A stretch of DNA of 47,979 bases, taken from contig CAZVLM010000004.1 of NCBI GenBank assembly GCA_964628065.1, positions 1 to 47,979 of the forward strand. The letters run 5' to 3'. The position numbers and the translations under genes were made by a program. The DNA comes from CAIXMG01 sp964628065. GTDB taxonomy: Bacteria > Patescibacteriota > Minisyncoccia > Phycocordibacterales > UBA1006. The number at the start of each line of letters is the position of its first letter. Position 1 is the stretch's first letter. Positions 7,466 through 14,442 of this stretch are shown here, piece by piece. Below the pieces are notes generated by a model that was not told where the DNA came from, searched no databases, and saw only the letters and a list, made by a program, of their open reading frames with translations.

Positions 7466-8128
7466 TTATTGAGCATTAGCCTGAATTGTAAGCTCTTTGT
7501 TGATAATCGCTCGTCCACTAGTTCCAATAACACCATCTGTTTCTAAGTTTTGCGCCATTTGGAACTTGATCACCCCAACAAGTGTAGGAACATCAAACGA
7601 ATTCGTTGACGAGTATTTCATGTAACCTTTCTGAAACAAGTACTTCTTAAGAAGTACAACCTCGCTCGCCTTATCACCATATGAAAGCTTCTTAGTAATT
7701 CCTGAGACTACAATCGGATCACGAGCGGTTTTAAATCTGAATTCTTGGGTTCCGTACTTGGTATAGATAGCAGCACACAGTTCTTCGCTCATACATGTTC
7801 GAGTGGCACGATGACCAATGCGGACGACATATTCCTGGTTAGGGACTAAGTTTGAAAGTGTAATTGGTGTTGGAATACTGCTTTCAATACCGTATTGGAA
7901 CGAAAGCTCTGTTTCTTTGGTCTCATTAGCTTTTCTATACTTCATTTTTACCGGCTGGCGGCTAGTTACGGCATTTGCAAACTCGTCTGCACCAATTCGA
8001 AGATTGATCGTTGCACTTGTTTTAGTAATATTTGAGAAAGTTACGCCGGAATTATTATCAGCCTGAGCAATAGTTGTTGCTATTCCTAAGCTTACAATAA
8101 GGAGTAAAAGTTGAATTGATTTTTTCAT
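7466..8128 (-). CDS. Secreted fibronectin-like and peptidoglycan-binding protein
   Basis: This is a 220-residue exported protein. The signal peptide (MKKSIQLLLLIVSLGIATTIAQA-D) is followed by a fibronectin type III-like beta domain (VTFSNITKTSATINLRIG... LSNLVPNQEYVVRIG, residues about 28-135). A peptidoglycan-binding domain ends the protein (SYGDKASEVVLLKKYLFQKGYM... GVIKFQMAQNLETDGVIGTSGRAIINK). It is probably attached to the wall by the last domain and displays the first. A -10 (TATAGT, 8141-8136 on this strand) puts the transcript start one base before the ATG. The HIT gene follows directly. Confidence 0.85.
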   Translation of the reverse strand: MKKSIQLLLLIVSLGIATTIAQADNNSGVTFSNITKTSATINLRIGADEFANAVTSRQPVKMKYRKANETKETELSFQYGIESSIPTPITLSNLVPNQEYVVRIGHRATRTCMSEELCAAIYTKYGTQEFRFKTARDPIVVSGITKKLSYGDKASEVVLLKKYLFQKGYMKYSSTNSFDVPTLVGVIKFQMAQNLETDGVIGTSGRAIINKELTIQANAQ

Positions 8129-8166
8129 ACCTTAAACTATACCTCATTTTATGCTAGGATGAAACC

Positions 8167-9078
8167 ATGATAAAGCTTGTAACCCATGCGAACGGCTTTC
8201 ATGCCGATGATGTTATTGCGTATGCAATACTTAAGGAAGTATTAACAAAAAGAGGCGAAACGTGGACGATTACGCGATCTCGAGAACGGGAAGTCATTGA
8301 TCAGGGTGACATTGTTTTTGATATTGGGGACGAGTTTGATCCTGCTCGGCACCGTTATGATCACCATCAGAAAGAGCGGGCTGGGATGCGCGACAATGGC
8401 ATTTATTACGCTTCTGCGGGACTTATTTGGAAGTATTTTGGACGAGAGCTTTGTTCAAACGAAGCTGTTTGGGAATTCGTCGACAAGAAACTTATGTGCG
8501 AAATGGATGCGGTTGATAATGGGCAAACATATATGCCCAAGCCACTGTTTGATAATGCAGGATATGCTGATATGGGTGATCATATTGCTTGGTTCGAACC
8601 AAGTATGTTTGAGCCAAAAGACCAGGAAACACTTCTTAAGTATTTTGAGGAGGCCTCTGAGTTCATGCGAGGTATTTTAAAAAGAATGATTCATGCCGCA
8701 GAAATGGCAGAACGCGCATTTGCAGAACTTACCGCGATTTATAATTCTTCTAAAGTAAAAGAAATTCTTGTTTGTGATAAGAACTATGAACGAGGCATTT
8801 GGCGAAGAGCAGCCGATTTGCCACGAGCAACCTATATTGTGTACCCAAATGAGTTTAATAATACTTGGAAGGTTGAATGTGTCCCAAAAGTTCGAGGAGT
8901 TTTGGAATCTCGAAAACTGCTGCCTAAATCATGGTGGGGACTTCGTGGAAACGATATGGCCCAAGCAACTGGAATTTCTGACGCGTTCTTCTGCCATGCA
9001 AGCGGATTTCTTATGGGGACCACAAGTAAAGAAGGTGCGATCAAGGCAGCGCAGATAGCATTAGTCTCAAATGAATAA
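8167..9078 (+). CDS. MYG1-family phosphoesterase, copy 1
   Basis: This is a MYG1/UPF0160 protein of 303 residues from the DHH phosphoesterase superfamily. Eukaryotic MYG1 is known as a 3'-5' exoribonuclease. Seen here are VTHANGFHADDVIAYAIL at the N-terminus, the metal motif DIVFDIGDEFDPARHRYDHHQ, ASAGLIWKYFG, and the C-terminal block AQATGISDAFFCHASGFLMGTTSKEGAIKAA. All look intact. The -10 (TAGGAT, 8155-8160, extended by TGC) puts the transcript start exactly on the ATG. A second, diverged copy overlaps the end by 8 bases, so the pair may form a heteromer or cover two substrates. Confidence 0.9.
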   Translation: MIKLVTHANGFHADDVIAYAILKEVLTKRGETWTITRSREREVIDQGDIVFDIGDEFDPARHRYDHHQKERAGMRDNGIYYASAGLIWKYFGRELCSNEAVWEFVDKKLMCEMDAVDNGQTYMPKPLFDNAGYADMGDHIAWFEPSMFEPKDQETLLKYFEEASEFMRGILKRMIHAAEMAERAFAELTAIYNSSKVKEILVCDKNYERGIWRRAADLPRATYIVYPNEFNNTWKVECVPKVRGVLESRKLLPKSWWGLRGNDMAQATGISDAFFCHASGFLMGTTSKEGAIKAAQIALVSNE

Positions 9079-9994
9079 TATGTTTTCATTTCTTAAGCCC
9101 AAAAAGAATATTGTGACTCACAGCGGACCGTTTCATAGCGACGATGTTTTTGCTGCAGCTATTTTGCATTTATATTTTACTAAAAAAAGAGAAGTGTTTA
9201 ATTTGATCAGAAGTCGAGATTTAAAAGTTATTGAAGCCGCGGATATTGTATTTGATGTAGGTGGAATATATGATCCTTTGACACATCGATATGATCATCA
9301 TCAGCCAGAAGGAGCAGGAGAACGAGAGAATAAAATGCCGTACGCATCAATAGGTCTTATTTGGAAGCATTTCGGTATGCCGCTTTGTGATAATGATTTA
9401 CAAGTATGGCAAGAAGTAGATGAAAAACTTGTTCAGGCTATCGATGCTGACGATGTTGGTATTTCTCTTTATGAAGTTAATCCTGACTACGATACACCAC
9501 CATATTTGTTTAAGAATGCAATAAAATCTTTTTATGTTCCTTGGAATGAAACGGGTAGTTTTGATTTACAATTTAAAAAAGTACTTATCTTTGCAAAGGA
9601 GGTTATTCAAAATGAAATCATATTGGCAAAAGCTCGATTCGAAGGCGCTGCAATAGTAGAACAGTCATATCAGGCAGCTGAAGATAAAAGAATCATTGTT
9701 CTTCAAAAAAGTTGTCCATGGAAAAGAATTCTTTCCGAAAAAGAAGATACAATGTTTTGCGTATATGGGACAGGTCAGAATAGTTGGAACGTTCAAGGAA
9801 TTCCGAAAGATGAAAATAATGAATTCGATTTGAAGGCTCAGTTTCCAGAAGCGTGGGCTGGACTTAATAATGAAGAGCTTGAAAAAGTTTCTGGAATTAC
9901 TGGTGCCACATTTTGCCATCGAGGTAGATGGCTTGCGGGAGCATCTACAAGAGAAGCAGCTGTAGAACTTGCCAAAAAGGCAGTTTTAATGTAA
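9071..9994 (+). CDS. MYG1-family phosphoesterase, copy 2
   Basis: This is the tandem paralogue of the gene before it, with 307 residues. It shares the domain order and the metal motif (VTHSGPFHSDDVFAAAIL, DIVFDVGGIYDPLTHRYDHHQPEGAG, ASIGLIWKHFG, VSGITGATFCHRGRWLAGASTREAAVELA). The middle differs strongly, so the duplication is old. Start ATG 9071 overlaps the end of copy 1; ATG 9080 is equally possible. Translational coupling with copy 1 is likely. A nuclease or phosphoesterase role is inferred from the family. Confidence 0.9.
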   Translation: MNNMFSFLKPKKNIVTHSGPFHSDDVFAAAILHLYFTKKREVFNLIRSRDLKVIEAADIVFDVGGIYDPLTHRYDHHQPEGAGERENKMPYASIGLIWKHFGMPLCDNDLQVWQEVDEKLVQAIDADDVGISLYEVNPDYDTPPYLFKNAIKSFYVPWNETGSFDLQFKKVLIFAKEVIQNEIILAKARFEGAAIVEQSYQAAEDKRIIVLQKSCPWKRILSEKEDTMFCVYGTGQNSWNVQGIPKDENNEFDLKAQFPEAWAGLNNEELEKVSGITGATFCHRGRWLAGASTREAAVELAKKAVLM

Positions 9995-10006
9995 TATGAT
10001 TGCCTT

Positions 10007-10981
10007 ATGGCACTCCTCGATGAAGTAAAACTTTATATTAAGGCAGGACGCGGCGGAGACGGCGTTGTTCGATGGCGACAGGAAAAAGGAAAACCTCTTT
10101 CGGGACCCGGAGGCGGTAATGGAGGAAACGGTGGAGATGTTTATGCATTTGCAGTACCAGACATCGGATACCTCGATTTTTATCGTACAAAAAAAGACTT
10201 TGCGGCAGCTCATGGCGAACCAGGAGGAAACTGGGGACGAAAGGGTCCAGACGGCGCAGATCTTGTATTGAATTTCCCAGTAGGAACAACCCTTACGAAC
10301 AAGGAAACGGGAGAAACATTTGAGTTAAACGAAAAAGATCAGAAAGTTTTAATTTTGAAAGGTGGACGAGGTGGACTGGGAAATGAATACTTTAAGTCAT
10401 CTCGAAACACATCACCGAAAGAATGCACTCCTGGAAAGTCCGGAGAAGATGCTGACTTTGATGTACAGCTTCGATTGTTTGCTGATGTTGGACTTGTGGG
10501 ACTTCCATCTGCTGGAAAGTCTACGCTTATCAACGCACTTACGAACGCGAAATCAAAAGTTGCGGAGTATCATTTCACAACGCTTGATCCGCACCTAGGA
10601 GCATTTTACGAATTTATTATTGCCGACATTCCTGGACTTATCGAAGGAGCTTCAGAAGGAAAAGGTCTCGGAACAAAATTCTTAAAACATATTGCTCGAA
10701 CAAAGGCCATTGCGCATGTACTTGCACTTGATACCGATGATATTGTGAATGATTACACAAGTATCAAAGCTGAACTTAAAAACCATGATCCGTTGCTTGC
10801 TGATAAGAATGAGATTATCATTTTTACTAAGTCGGATATAGTAGATGAGAAAACGGCTAAGGAAAAGCTTAAGGCCATGGCTAAGCATTTGAAAGGGAAG
10901 GAAAGCTTTGTTGTATCAATGTATGATGATAAGGCGATTAAAGAACTTTCGGACGGATTAATTAAATTCTTACGAACCTAA
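10007..10981 (+). CDS. obgE: Obg GTPase (ribosome assembly)
   Basis: ObgE/CgtA is an essential GTPase for late assembly of the 50S subunit and stress control. This one has 324 residues. The glycine-rich Obg fold comes first (IKAGRGGDGVVRWRQEKGKP, GGGNGGNGGDVY, GGRGGLGNEYF). The GTPase domain has its P-loop near residue 160 (GLPSAGKST), switch II DIPGLIEGASEGKGLG, TKSD and a G5 SMYD. The protein stops after the G domain and lacks the variable C-terminal OCT domain. The -10 (TATGAT, 9995-10000) lies within the end of the previous gene and predicts a leaderless transcript starting on this ATG. Confidence 0.96.
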   Translation: MALLDEVKLYIKAGRGGDGVVRWRQEKGKPLSGPGGGNGGNGGDVYAFAVPDIGYLDFYRTKKDFAAAHGEPGGNWGRKGPDGADLVLNFPVGTTLTNKETGETFELNEKDQKVLILKGGRGGLGNEYFKSSRNTSPKECTPGKSGEDADFDVQLRLFADVGLVGLPSAGKSTLINALTNAKSKVAEYHFTTLDPHLGAFYEFIIADIPGLIEGASEGKGLGTKFLKHIARTKAIAHVLALDTDDIVNDYTSIKAELKNHDPLLADKNEIIIFTKSDIVDEKTAKEKLKAMAKHLKGKESFVVSMYDDKAIKELSDGLIKFLRT

Positions 10982-11008
10982 AAAGAGCAACCAAGGTTGC
11001 TCTTTTTA
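10981..11008. terminator. Bidirectional terminator after obgE
   Basis: AAAAGAGCAACC pairs with GGTTGCTCTTTT. It is followed by T-rich DNA and faces the end of the 11014 gene on the other strand. Confidence 0.85.
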
Positions 11009-11013
11009 TTTTG

Positions 11014-11232
11014 TTATTTTTTCTTAATTACGCTTTTCACTTCTTCGAAAGTGGCATAGCGCTTAGGCCCTTCGCCTAGGTCAACCTCGTAAGGCTGCTC
11101 TTTGTCGGCGAATTTCTTTATGGATACAGGGCTGACAGATGATACTGCGAACGTATCGTTAACTTTGTACCCTTCTTCTTTAAGATGCAGGCTTTCGAGC
11201 TCAGAAAATTTTGCTGGTGTGAAATCATTCAT
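11014..11232 (-). CDS. Orphan protein, 72 aa
   Basis: I do not recognise this small cytosolic protein. It has an N-terminal helix with polar residues (FSELESLHLKEEGYKV), a middle strand-like part (TFAVSSVSPVSIKKF) and a C-terminal segment (KRYATFEEVKSVIKKK). Its promoter (TTGACT at 11304-11299, 17 bases, TATCAT at 11281-11276 on this strand) predicts a leader of 37 bases rich in A and C (ACAAACCGTAACCACC before the ATG), with no Shine-Dalgarno sequence. It is another member of the strongly promoted orphan group and faces gatB back to back. Confidence 0.7.
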   Translation of the reverse strand: MNDFTPAKFSELESLHLKEEGYKVNDTFAVSSVSPVSIKKFADKEQPYEVDLGEGPKRYATFEEVKSVIKKK

Positions 11233-11275
11233 GGTGGTTACGGTTTGTTTTTGAATAACTATATTTGTCTTGATA

Positions 11276-11304
11276 ATGATATAATATAATAGTACTCAAG
11301 TCAA
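11276..11304 (-). promoter_or_regulatory. Promoter of the 72-aa gene
   Basis: TTGACT (11304-11299), 17-base spacer, TATCAT (11281-11276), read on the minus strand. The same DNA carries overlapping TATAAT motifs on the plus strand. Confidence 0.7.
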
Positions 11305-11342
11305 GTACCTCAAAACCCTTAATTTTGCTACTATGATCCCAT

Positions 11343-11395
11343 GATTCCCTGCGTCGCTTCGATGCGAAGCTATGCAGGGCGCAGGAATCTTTTTT
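11343..11395 (+). promoter_or_regulatory. Structured leader just before gatB
   Basis: An inner hairpin (GCTTCG/CGAAGC) lies within two alternative outer stems. The segment CCCTGC (11347-11352) can pair with GCAGGG (11374-11379), or, as part of GATTCCCTGCG (11343-11353), with CGCAGGAATC (11380-11389), which is followed directly by T6. The T-run ends 5 bases before the gatB ATG. A possible -10 (TATGAT, 11332-11337) would start the transcript at the hairpin. This could be an attenuator or a 5' stabilising hairpin. Confidence 0.5.
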
Positions 11396-11400
11396 AAATT

Positions 11401-12813
11401 ATGAAAAAATACTACACAACTATCGGGCTAGAGGTACACGCAGAATTGGCAACAGAAACCAAGATGTTTTGTGCGTGCAAGAATGACGCTGATGAAGAAC
11501 GACCCAATGTGAATACATGTCCGGTATGCATGGCGCACCCAGGAACACTTCCAGTGCCTAATCAAAAAGCGATTGAATCTGTAGTCAAAGTCGGACTTGC
11601 TATTGGCGGAGATATTGCGAATTTTTCAGAATTCGACCGAAAGAATTATTTTTATCCCGATATTCCAAAAGGGTATCAAATTTCGCAGTACAAATATCCC
11701 ATCGTTTCAAATGGTGAACTTAATGGCGTAAAAATTACGCGCATTCACCTTGAAGAAGATACTGCAAACAGTAAACATGATCGCGGAGAATTCTCATTGG
11801 TAGACTTCAACCGAGCTGGTGTTCCTCTTATGGAATTGGTTACAGAACCTGTGATTCATGATGCAGATACTGCGATGAACTTTGGAAAAGAGTTGCAGTT
11901 GTTACTTCGAACCCTTGGTGTTGCCCATGCAAACATGGACAAAGGAGAAATGCGCGTAGAACTTAACGTGTCGGTATCTCCAGATCCAAATAAGTTTGGA
12001 ACCAAAGTAGAAGTTAAAAACCTGAACAGTTTTTCGGTGGTAGGAAAAGCAGCTGAATATGAGATAAAGCGAATGATTGGCCTGTACGAAGCAGGACGTG
12101 CTGACGAGCTAGTACAAGAGACACGTGGCTGGGATGAAAACAAGCAGGCGACATTCTCGCAGAGAAAGAAGGAAAACAGTAACGACTACAGATACTTTCC
12201 AGATCCCGATTTGCCAAAGATGTACTTGCATGACATGTTCGACTTGAATAGTCTTAAAGAGTCACTTCCAGAACTTCCATGGAATAAACGAAATCGATAT
12301 GCGAATGATTTCGGTATTAAGGCTGAAGATATCGAAAGTTATGTCACTGACCAAAAGCTCGGTACATACTTTGAATCCATTGCAACAATTCTTAAGGATA
12401 AGGAGGCGATTAAGATTGCTTCGAACTACATCACCTCAGACTTGCTTGGTCTCCTTGCAAAAGATGATTCGTTTAAGTACCCAAGCGTAGAAACCTTTGC
12501 GAAACTTATTCAAATGAATGTGGATGCGAAACTTAACTCTCGAGGAGTAAAAGATATTCTTGCGATTATTGTGAAAGACGATGCTGATCCAGAAATCATT
12601 GCAAATGAAAAGGGATTGATCCAGCAGAACGATGAAGGTGCATTGAAAGCACTTGCGCAAAAGTATGTCGATGCAAACCCAAATGTTGTTGCCGAATACA
12701 AAGCCGGCAAAGAAGCATCCCTCATGTTCTTCGTAGGACAGATTATGAAAGAGACAAAGGGTTCTGCAAACCCTGCGATCGTTCAGAAGATTCTTAAAGA
12801 ATTACTTGCATAA
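11401..12813 (+). CDS. gatB: Asp/Glu-tRNA amidotransferase subunit B
   Basis: GatB is the kinase/tRNA-binding subunit of GatCAB, which turns misacylated Glu-tRNA(Gln) and Asp-tRNA(Asn) into the correct amide forms. This copy is full length at 470 residues. It has the family signature YTTIGLEVHAELATETKMFCACKN, NTCPVCMAHPGTLPVPN with the zinc cysteines, DRKNYFYPDIPKGYQISQY, HLEEDTANS, DYRYFPDPDLP, and a C-terminal YqeY tail domain (SLMFFVGQIMKETKGSANPAIVQKILKELL). gatA and gatC are not in the window. A structured leader directly before the ATG may regulate it. Confidence 0.96.
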   Translation: MKKYYTTIGLEVHAELATETKMFCACKNDADEERPNVNTCPVCMAHPGTLPVPNQKAIESVVKVGLAIGGDIANFSEFDRKNYFYPDIPKGYQISQYKYPIVSNGELNGVKITRIHLEEDTANSKHDRGEFSLVDFNRAGVPLMELVTEPVIHDADTAMNFGKELQLLLRTLGVAHANMDKGEMRVELNVSVSPDPNKFGTKVEVKNLNSFSVVGKAAEYEIKRMIGLYEAGRADELVQETRGWDENKQATFSQRKKENSNDYRYFPDPDLPKMYLHDMFDLNSLKESLPELPWNKRNRYANDFGIKAEDIESYVTDQKLGTYFESIATILKDKEAIKIASNYITSDLLGLLAKDDSFKYPSVETFAKLIQMNVDAKLNSRGVKDILAIIVKDDADPEIIANEKGLIQQNDEGALKALAQKYVDANPNVVAEYKAGKEASLMFFVGQIMKETKGSANPAIVQKILKELLA

Positions 12814-12814
12814 A

Positions 12815-12855
12815 AATTCCACCCATACAGTCATTCCTGTGTGGGTGGTTTTTTA
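12815..12855 (+). terminator. Terminator of gatB
   Basis: CCACCCATACAG pairs with CTGTGTGGGTGG around TCATTC, followed by six Ts. Confidence 0.9.
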
Positions 12856-12935
12856 GCGTGAACATAATGTATATACCATGAAACAATACCTATGAATAAA
12901 AATATTGCTCCTACAAGGAATATTATTGGAAACAT
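12831..12935 (-). CDS. Single-pass membrane miniprotein, 34 aa
   Basis: This short ORF on the minus strand encodes one clear transmembrane helix (FPIIFLVGAIFLFIGIVSWYI), then a short basic tail (HAKKPPTQE), in the usual inside-positive pattern. It is one of the few genes here with a good Shine-Dalgarno sequence: GGAG five bases before the ATG. Its 3' end runs into the gatB terminator hairpin. An extended -10 (TG-TAAAAT type) lies upstream. The function is unknown; the size fits small membrane regulators. Confidence 0.5.
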   Translation of the reverse strand: MFPIIFLVGAIFLFIGIVSWYIHYVHAKKPPTQE

Positions 12936-13060
12936 ATGCTCTCCGTAGAAAATGTAAGTTTTTAGCAACATTGTTGGATGTTTTGATTCCTAATGATTTT
13001 ACATGAAATACTCAATCCGTCAAGTCGAACAAAGCTTAAAAATAAGGTATTCTATGGCTT

Positions 13061-13759
13061 ATGGAACAGAAACAGGGAACATTGCACCCACTTACACTTA
13101 TTACCAATGACATGGTGCGCATCTTTAACGAACTCGGATTTTCGGTCGCAATGGGACCTGAAATGGAGGATGAGTGGCATAACTTTGATGCGTTAAATGT
13201 TCCCGCGGGGCACCCTGCGCGAGACATGCAGGACACATTTTGGATTCGCGGAGAGCAAGGAAAACTTTTACGAACCCACACTTCTCCGGTTCAGATTCGT
13301 TATATGGAATCACACGACATTTCAAAAGCTCCCGTAGCGATTATTTGCCCTGGAAAAGTATTTCGAAATGAAGCGACTGATGCGACTCACGAAATGCAAT
13401 TTCATCAAATGGAAGGATTGTTAGTTGGTGAAAATATTTCAGTTGCACATCTGAAAGGTGTACTCTTGGAATTCTTCAAGCGATTTGTAGGACCTGACAC
13501 AGATATCAGACTTCGCCCAAGTTTTTTCCCGTTCGTAGAACCGGGACTCGAGGTTGATGTGAAGATTAAAGATAAGTGGGTGGAAGTATTGGGAGCAGGA
13601 ATCGTAAATCCGCTTGTCCTCAAAAGTGTCGGATACGATCCTGAAAAAGTATCGGGTTTCGCGTTTGGTATGGGTATTGATCGTCTTGCGACGCTTAAGT
13701 TTGGTATTCCTGATGTGCGATTATACTATCAGGGGGATGTGAGACTTAACCAGTTTTAA
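13061..13759 (+). CDS. pheS: Phenylalanyl-tRNA synthetase alpha, minimal form
   Basis: PheS is the catalytic subunit that charges tRNA(Phe). This copy has only 232 residues, against about 330-350 in most bacteria. It begins right at the catalytic fold (GTLHPLTLITNDMVRIF), so the N-terminal coiled arm that contacts tRNA is absent. The class II motifs are intact: HPARDMQDTFWI, LRTHTSPVQIRYM, motif 2 KVFRNEATDATHEMQFHQMEG, and motif 3 GFAFGMGIDRLATLKFGI. No ATG further upstream is plausible, because the -10 (TATTCT, 13048-13053) predicts a transcript starting one base before this ATG. pheT lies downstream, separated by one orphan gene. Confidence 0.93.
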   Translation: MEQKQGTLHPLTLITNDMVRIFNELGFSVAMGPEMEDEWHNFDALNVPAGHPARDMQDTFWIRGEQGKLLRTHTSPVQIRYMESHDISKAPVAIICPGKVFRNEATDATHEMQFHQMEGLLVGENISVAHLKGVLLEFFKRFVGPDTDIRLRPSFFPFVEPGLEVDVKIKDKWVEVLGAGIVNPLVLKSVGYDPEKVSGFAFGMGIDRLATLKFGIPDVRLYYQGDVRLNQF

Positions 13760-13760
13760 T

Positions 13761-14438
13761 ATGAAATTTGACTTGGAACAAAAACCAAATCCTTCTGATA
13801 AGCTAGAAAAGCTCAAAGCTATTCGTGAAAAATTAGAATCTACCACTGATTCAATGGGAATGCCTATAGACAAGGGTGTTTTTGAAACAATTGTATTATT
13901 AAACGCATTAGGATATCACACGTCTCAGTCATGCGATGGCCATGGTACTCATGCGGCATGGATAAGTTTTAATACTGAGACAGAAGCAGTGGAACTTGAC
14001 TCTGAAAATAGTATTTTTCGAAAGGTTTTAAGCGATGCTCGTGAGACTGCAAACAAAAAGTGTTTAGAGAAGTTCGGTAAAGAGGCAGTAGAATCAGTAG
14101 ATGGTTATACGGAAGAAATTACTAATTATTGGGACGACATATACATCTTCACAAGAGATAATCACCCTCATTATTCAGAATATAAAAAAATTCAAGACCA
14201 GATTGCCCAAGAAATGCCGCAGGTTGTAGAACATTCGAAAAAACTAGTGGAAGAATTTACGACCTCTATCGGCGAAGCATCTGAGATTCTAACTGTTAAT
14301 CCTAAAAATGGAAGAATTGAATTTACAAATGTAAATGATGTAAAAGATAATATTCTTGACGAGAATAATGTTAAAAGAAGCTCTGAATTACTCAATTCGT
14401 TCGAAAATTTTCTAAAAACTAAATATTTAAATAATTAA
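13761..14438 (+). CDS. Orphan protein between pheS and pheT
   Basis: This 225-residue cytosolic protein lies one base after pheS and four bases before pheT, so all three are almost certainly one operon. A compact motif stands out at about residues 45-75: FETIVLLNALGYHTSQSCDGHGTHAAWISF. I believe the Cys-(D/E)-Gly-His pattern recurs in hypothetical proteins of other CPR genomes, but I cannot name the family. The rest is charged helices with a long coiled C-terminus. A role linked to PheRS or to Phe metabolism is only a guess from position. Confidence 0.75.
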   Translation: MKFDLEQKPNPSDKLEKLKAIREKLESTTDSMGMPIDKGVFETIVLLNALGYHTSQSCDGHGTHAAWISFNTETEAVELDSENSIFRKVLSDARETANKKCLEKFGKEAVESVDGYTEEITNYWDDIYIFTRDNHPHYSEYKKIQDQIAQEMPQVVEHSKKLVEEFTTSIGEASEILTVNPKNGRIEFTNVNDVKDNILDENNVKRSSELLNSFENFLKTKYLNN

Positions 14439-14442
14439 ATCT

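Noticed and set aside
8588..8603. Perfect 16-base palindrome CTTGGTTCGAACCAAG, resembling a tRNA T-arm
   Set aside because: It lies within the conserved MYG1 coding sequence (AWFEPSMF), no further tRNA arms surround it, and a chance palindrome of this size is acceptable.
13061..13759. pheS as a truncated pseudogene
   Set aside because: All catalytic motifs are intact, the promoter fits this ATG, and PheT is reduced in parallel, so a minimal enzyme is more likely.
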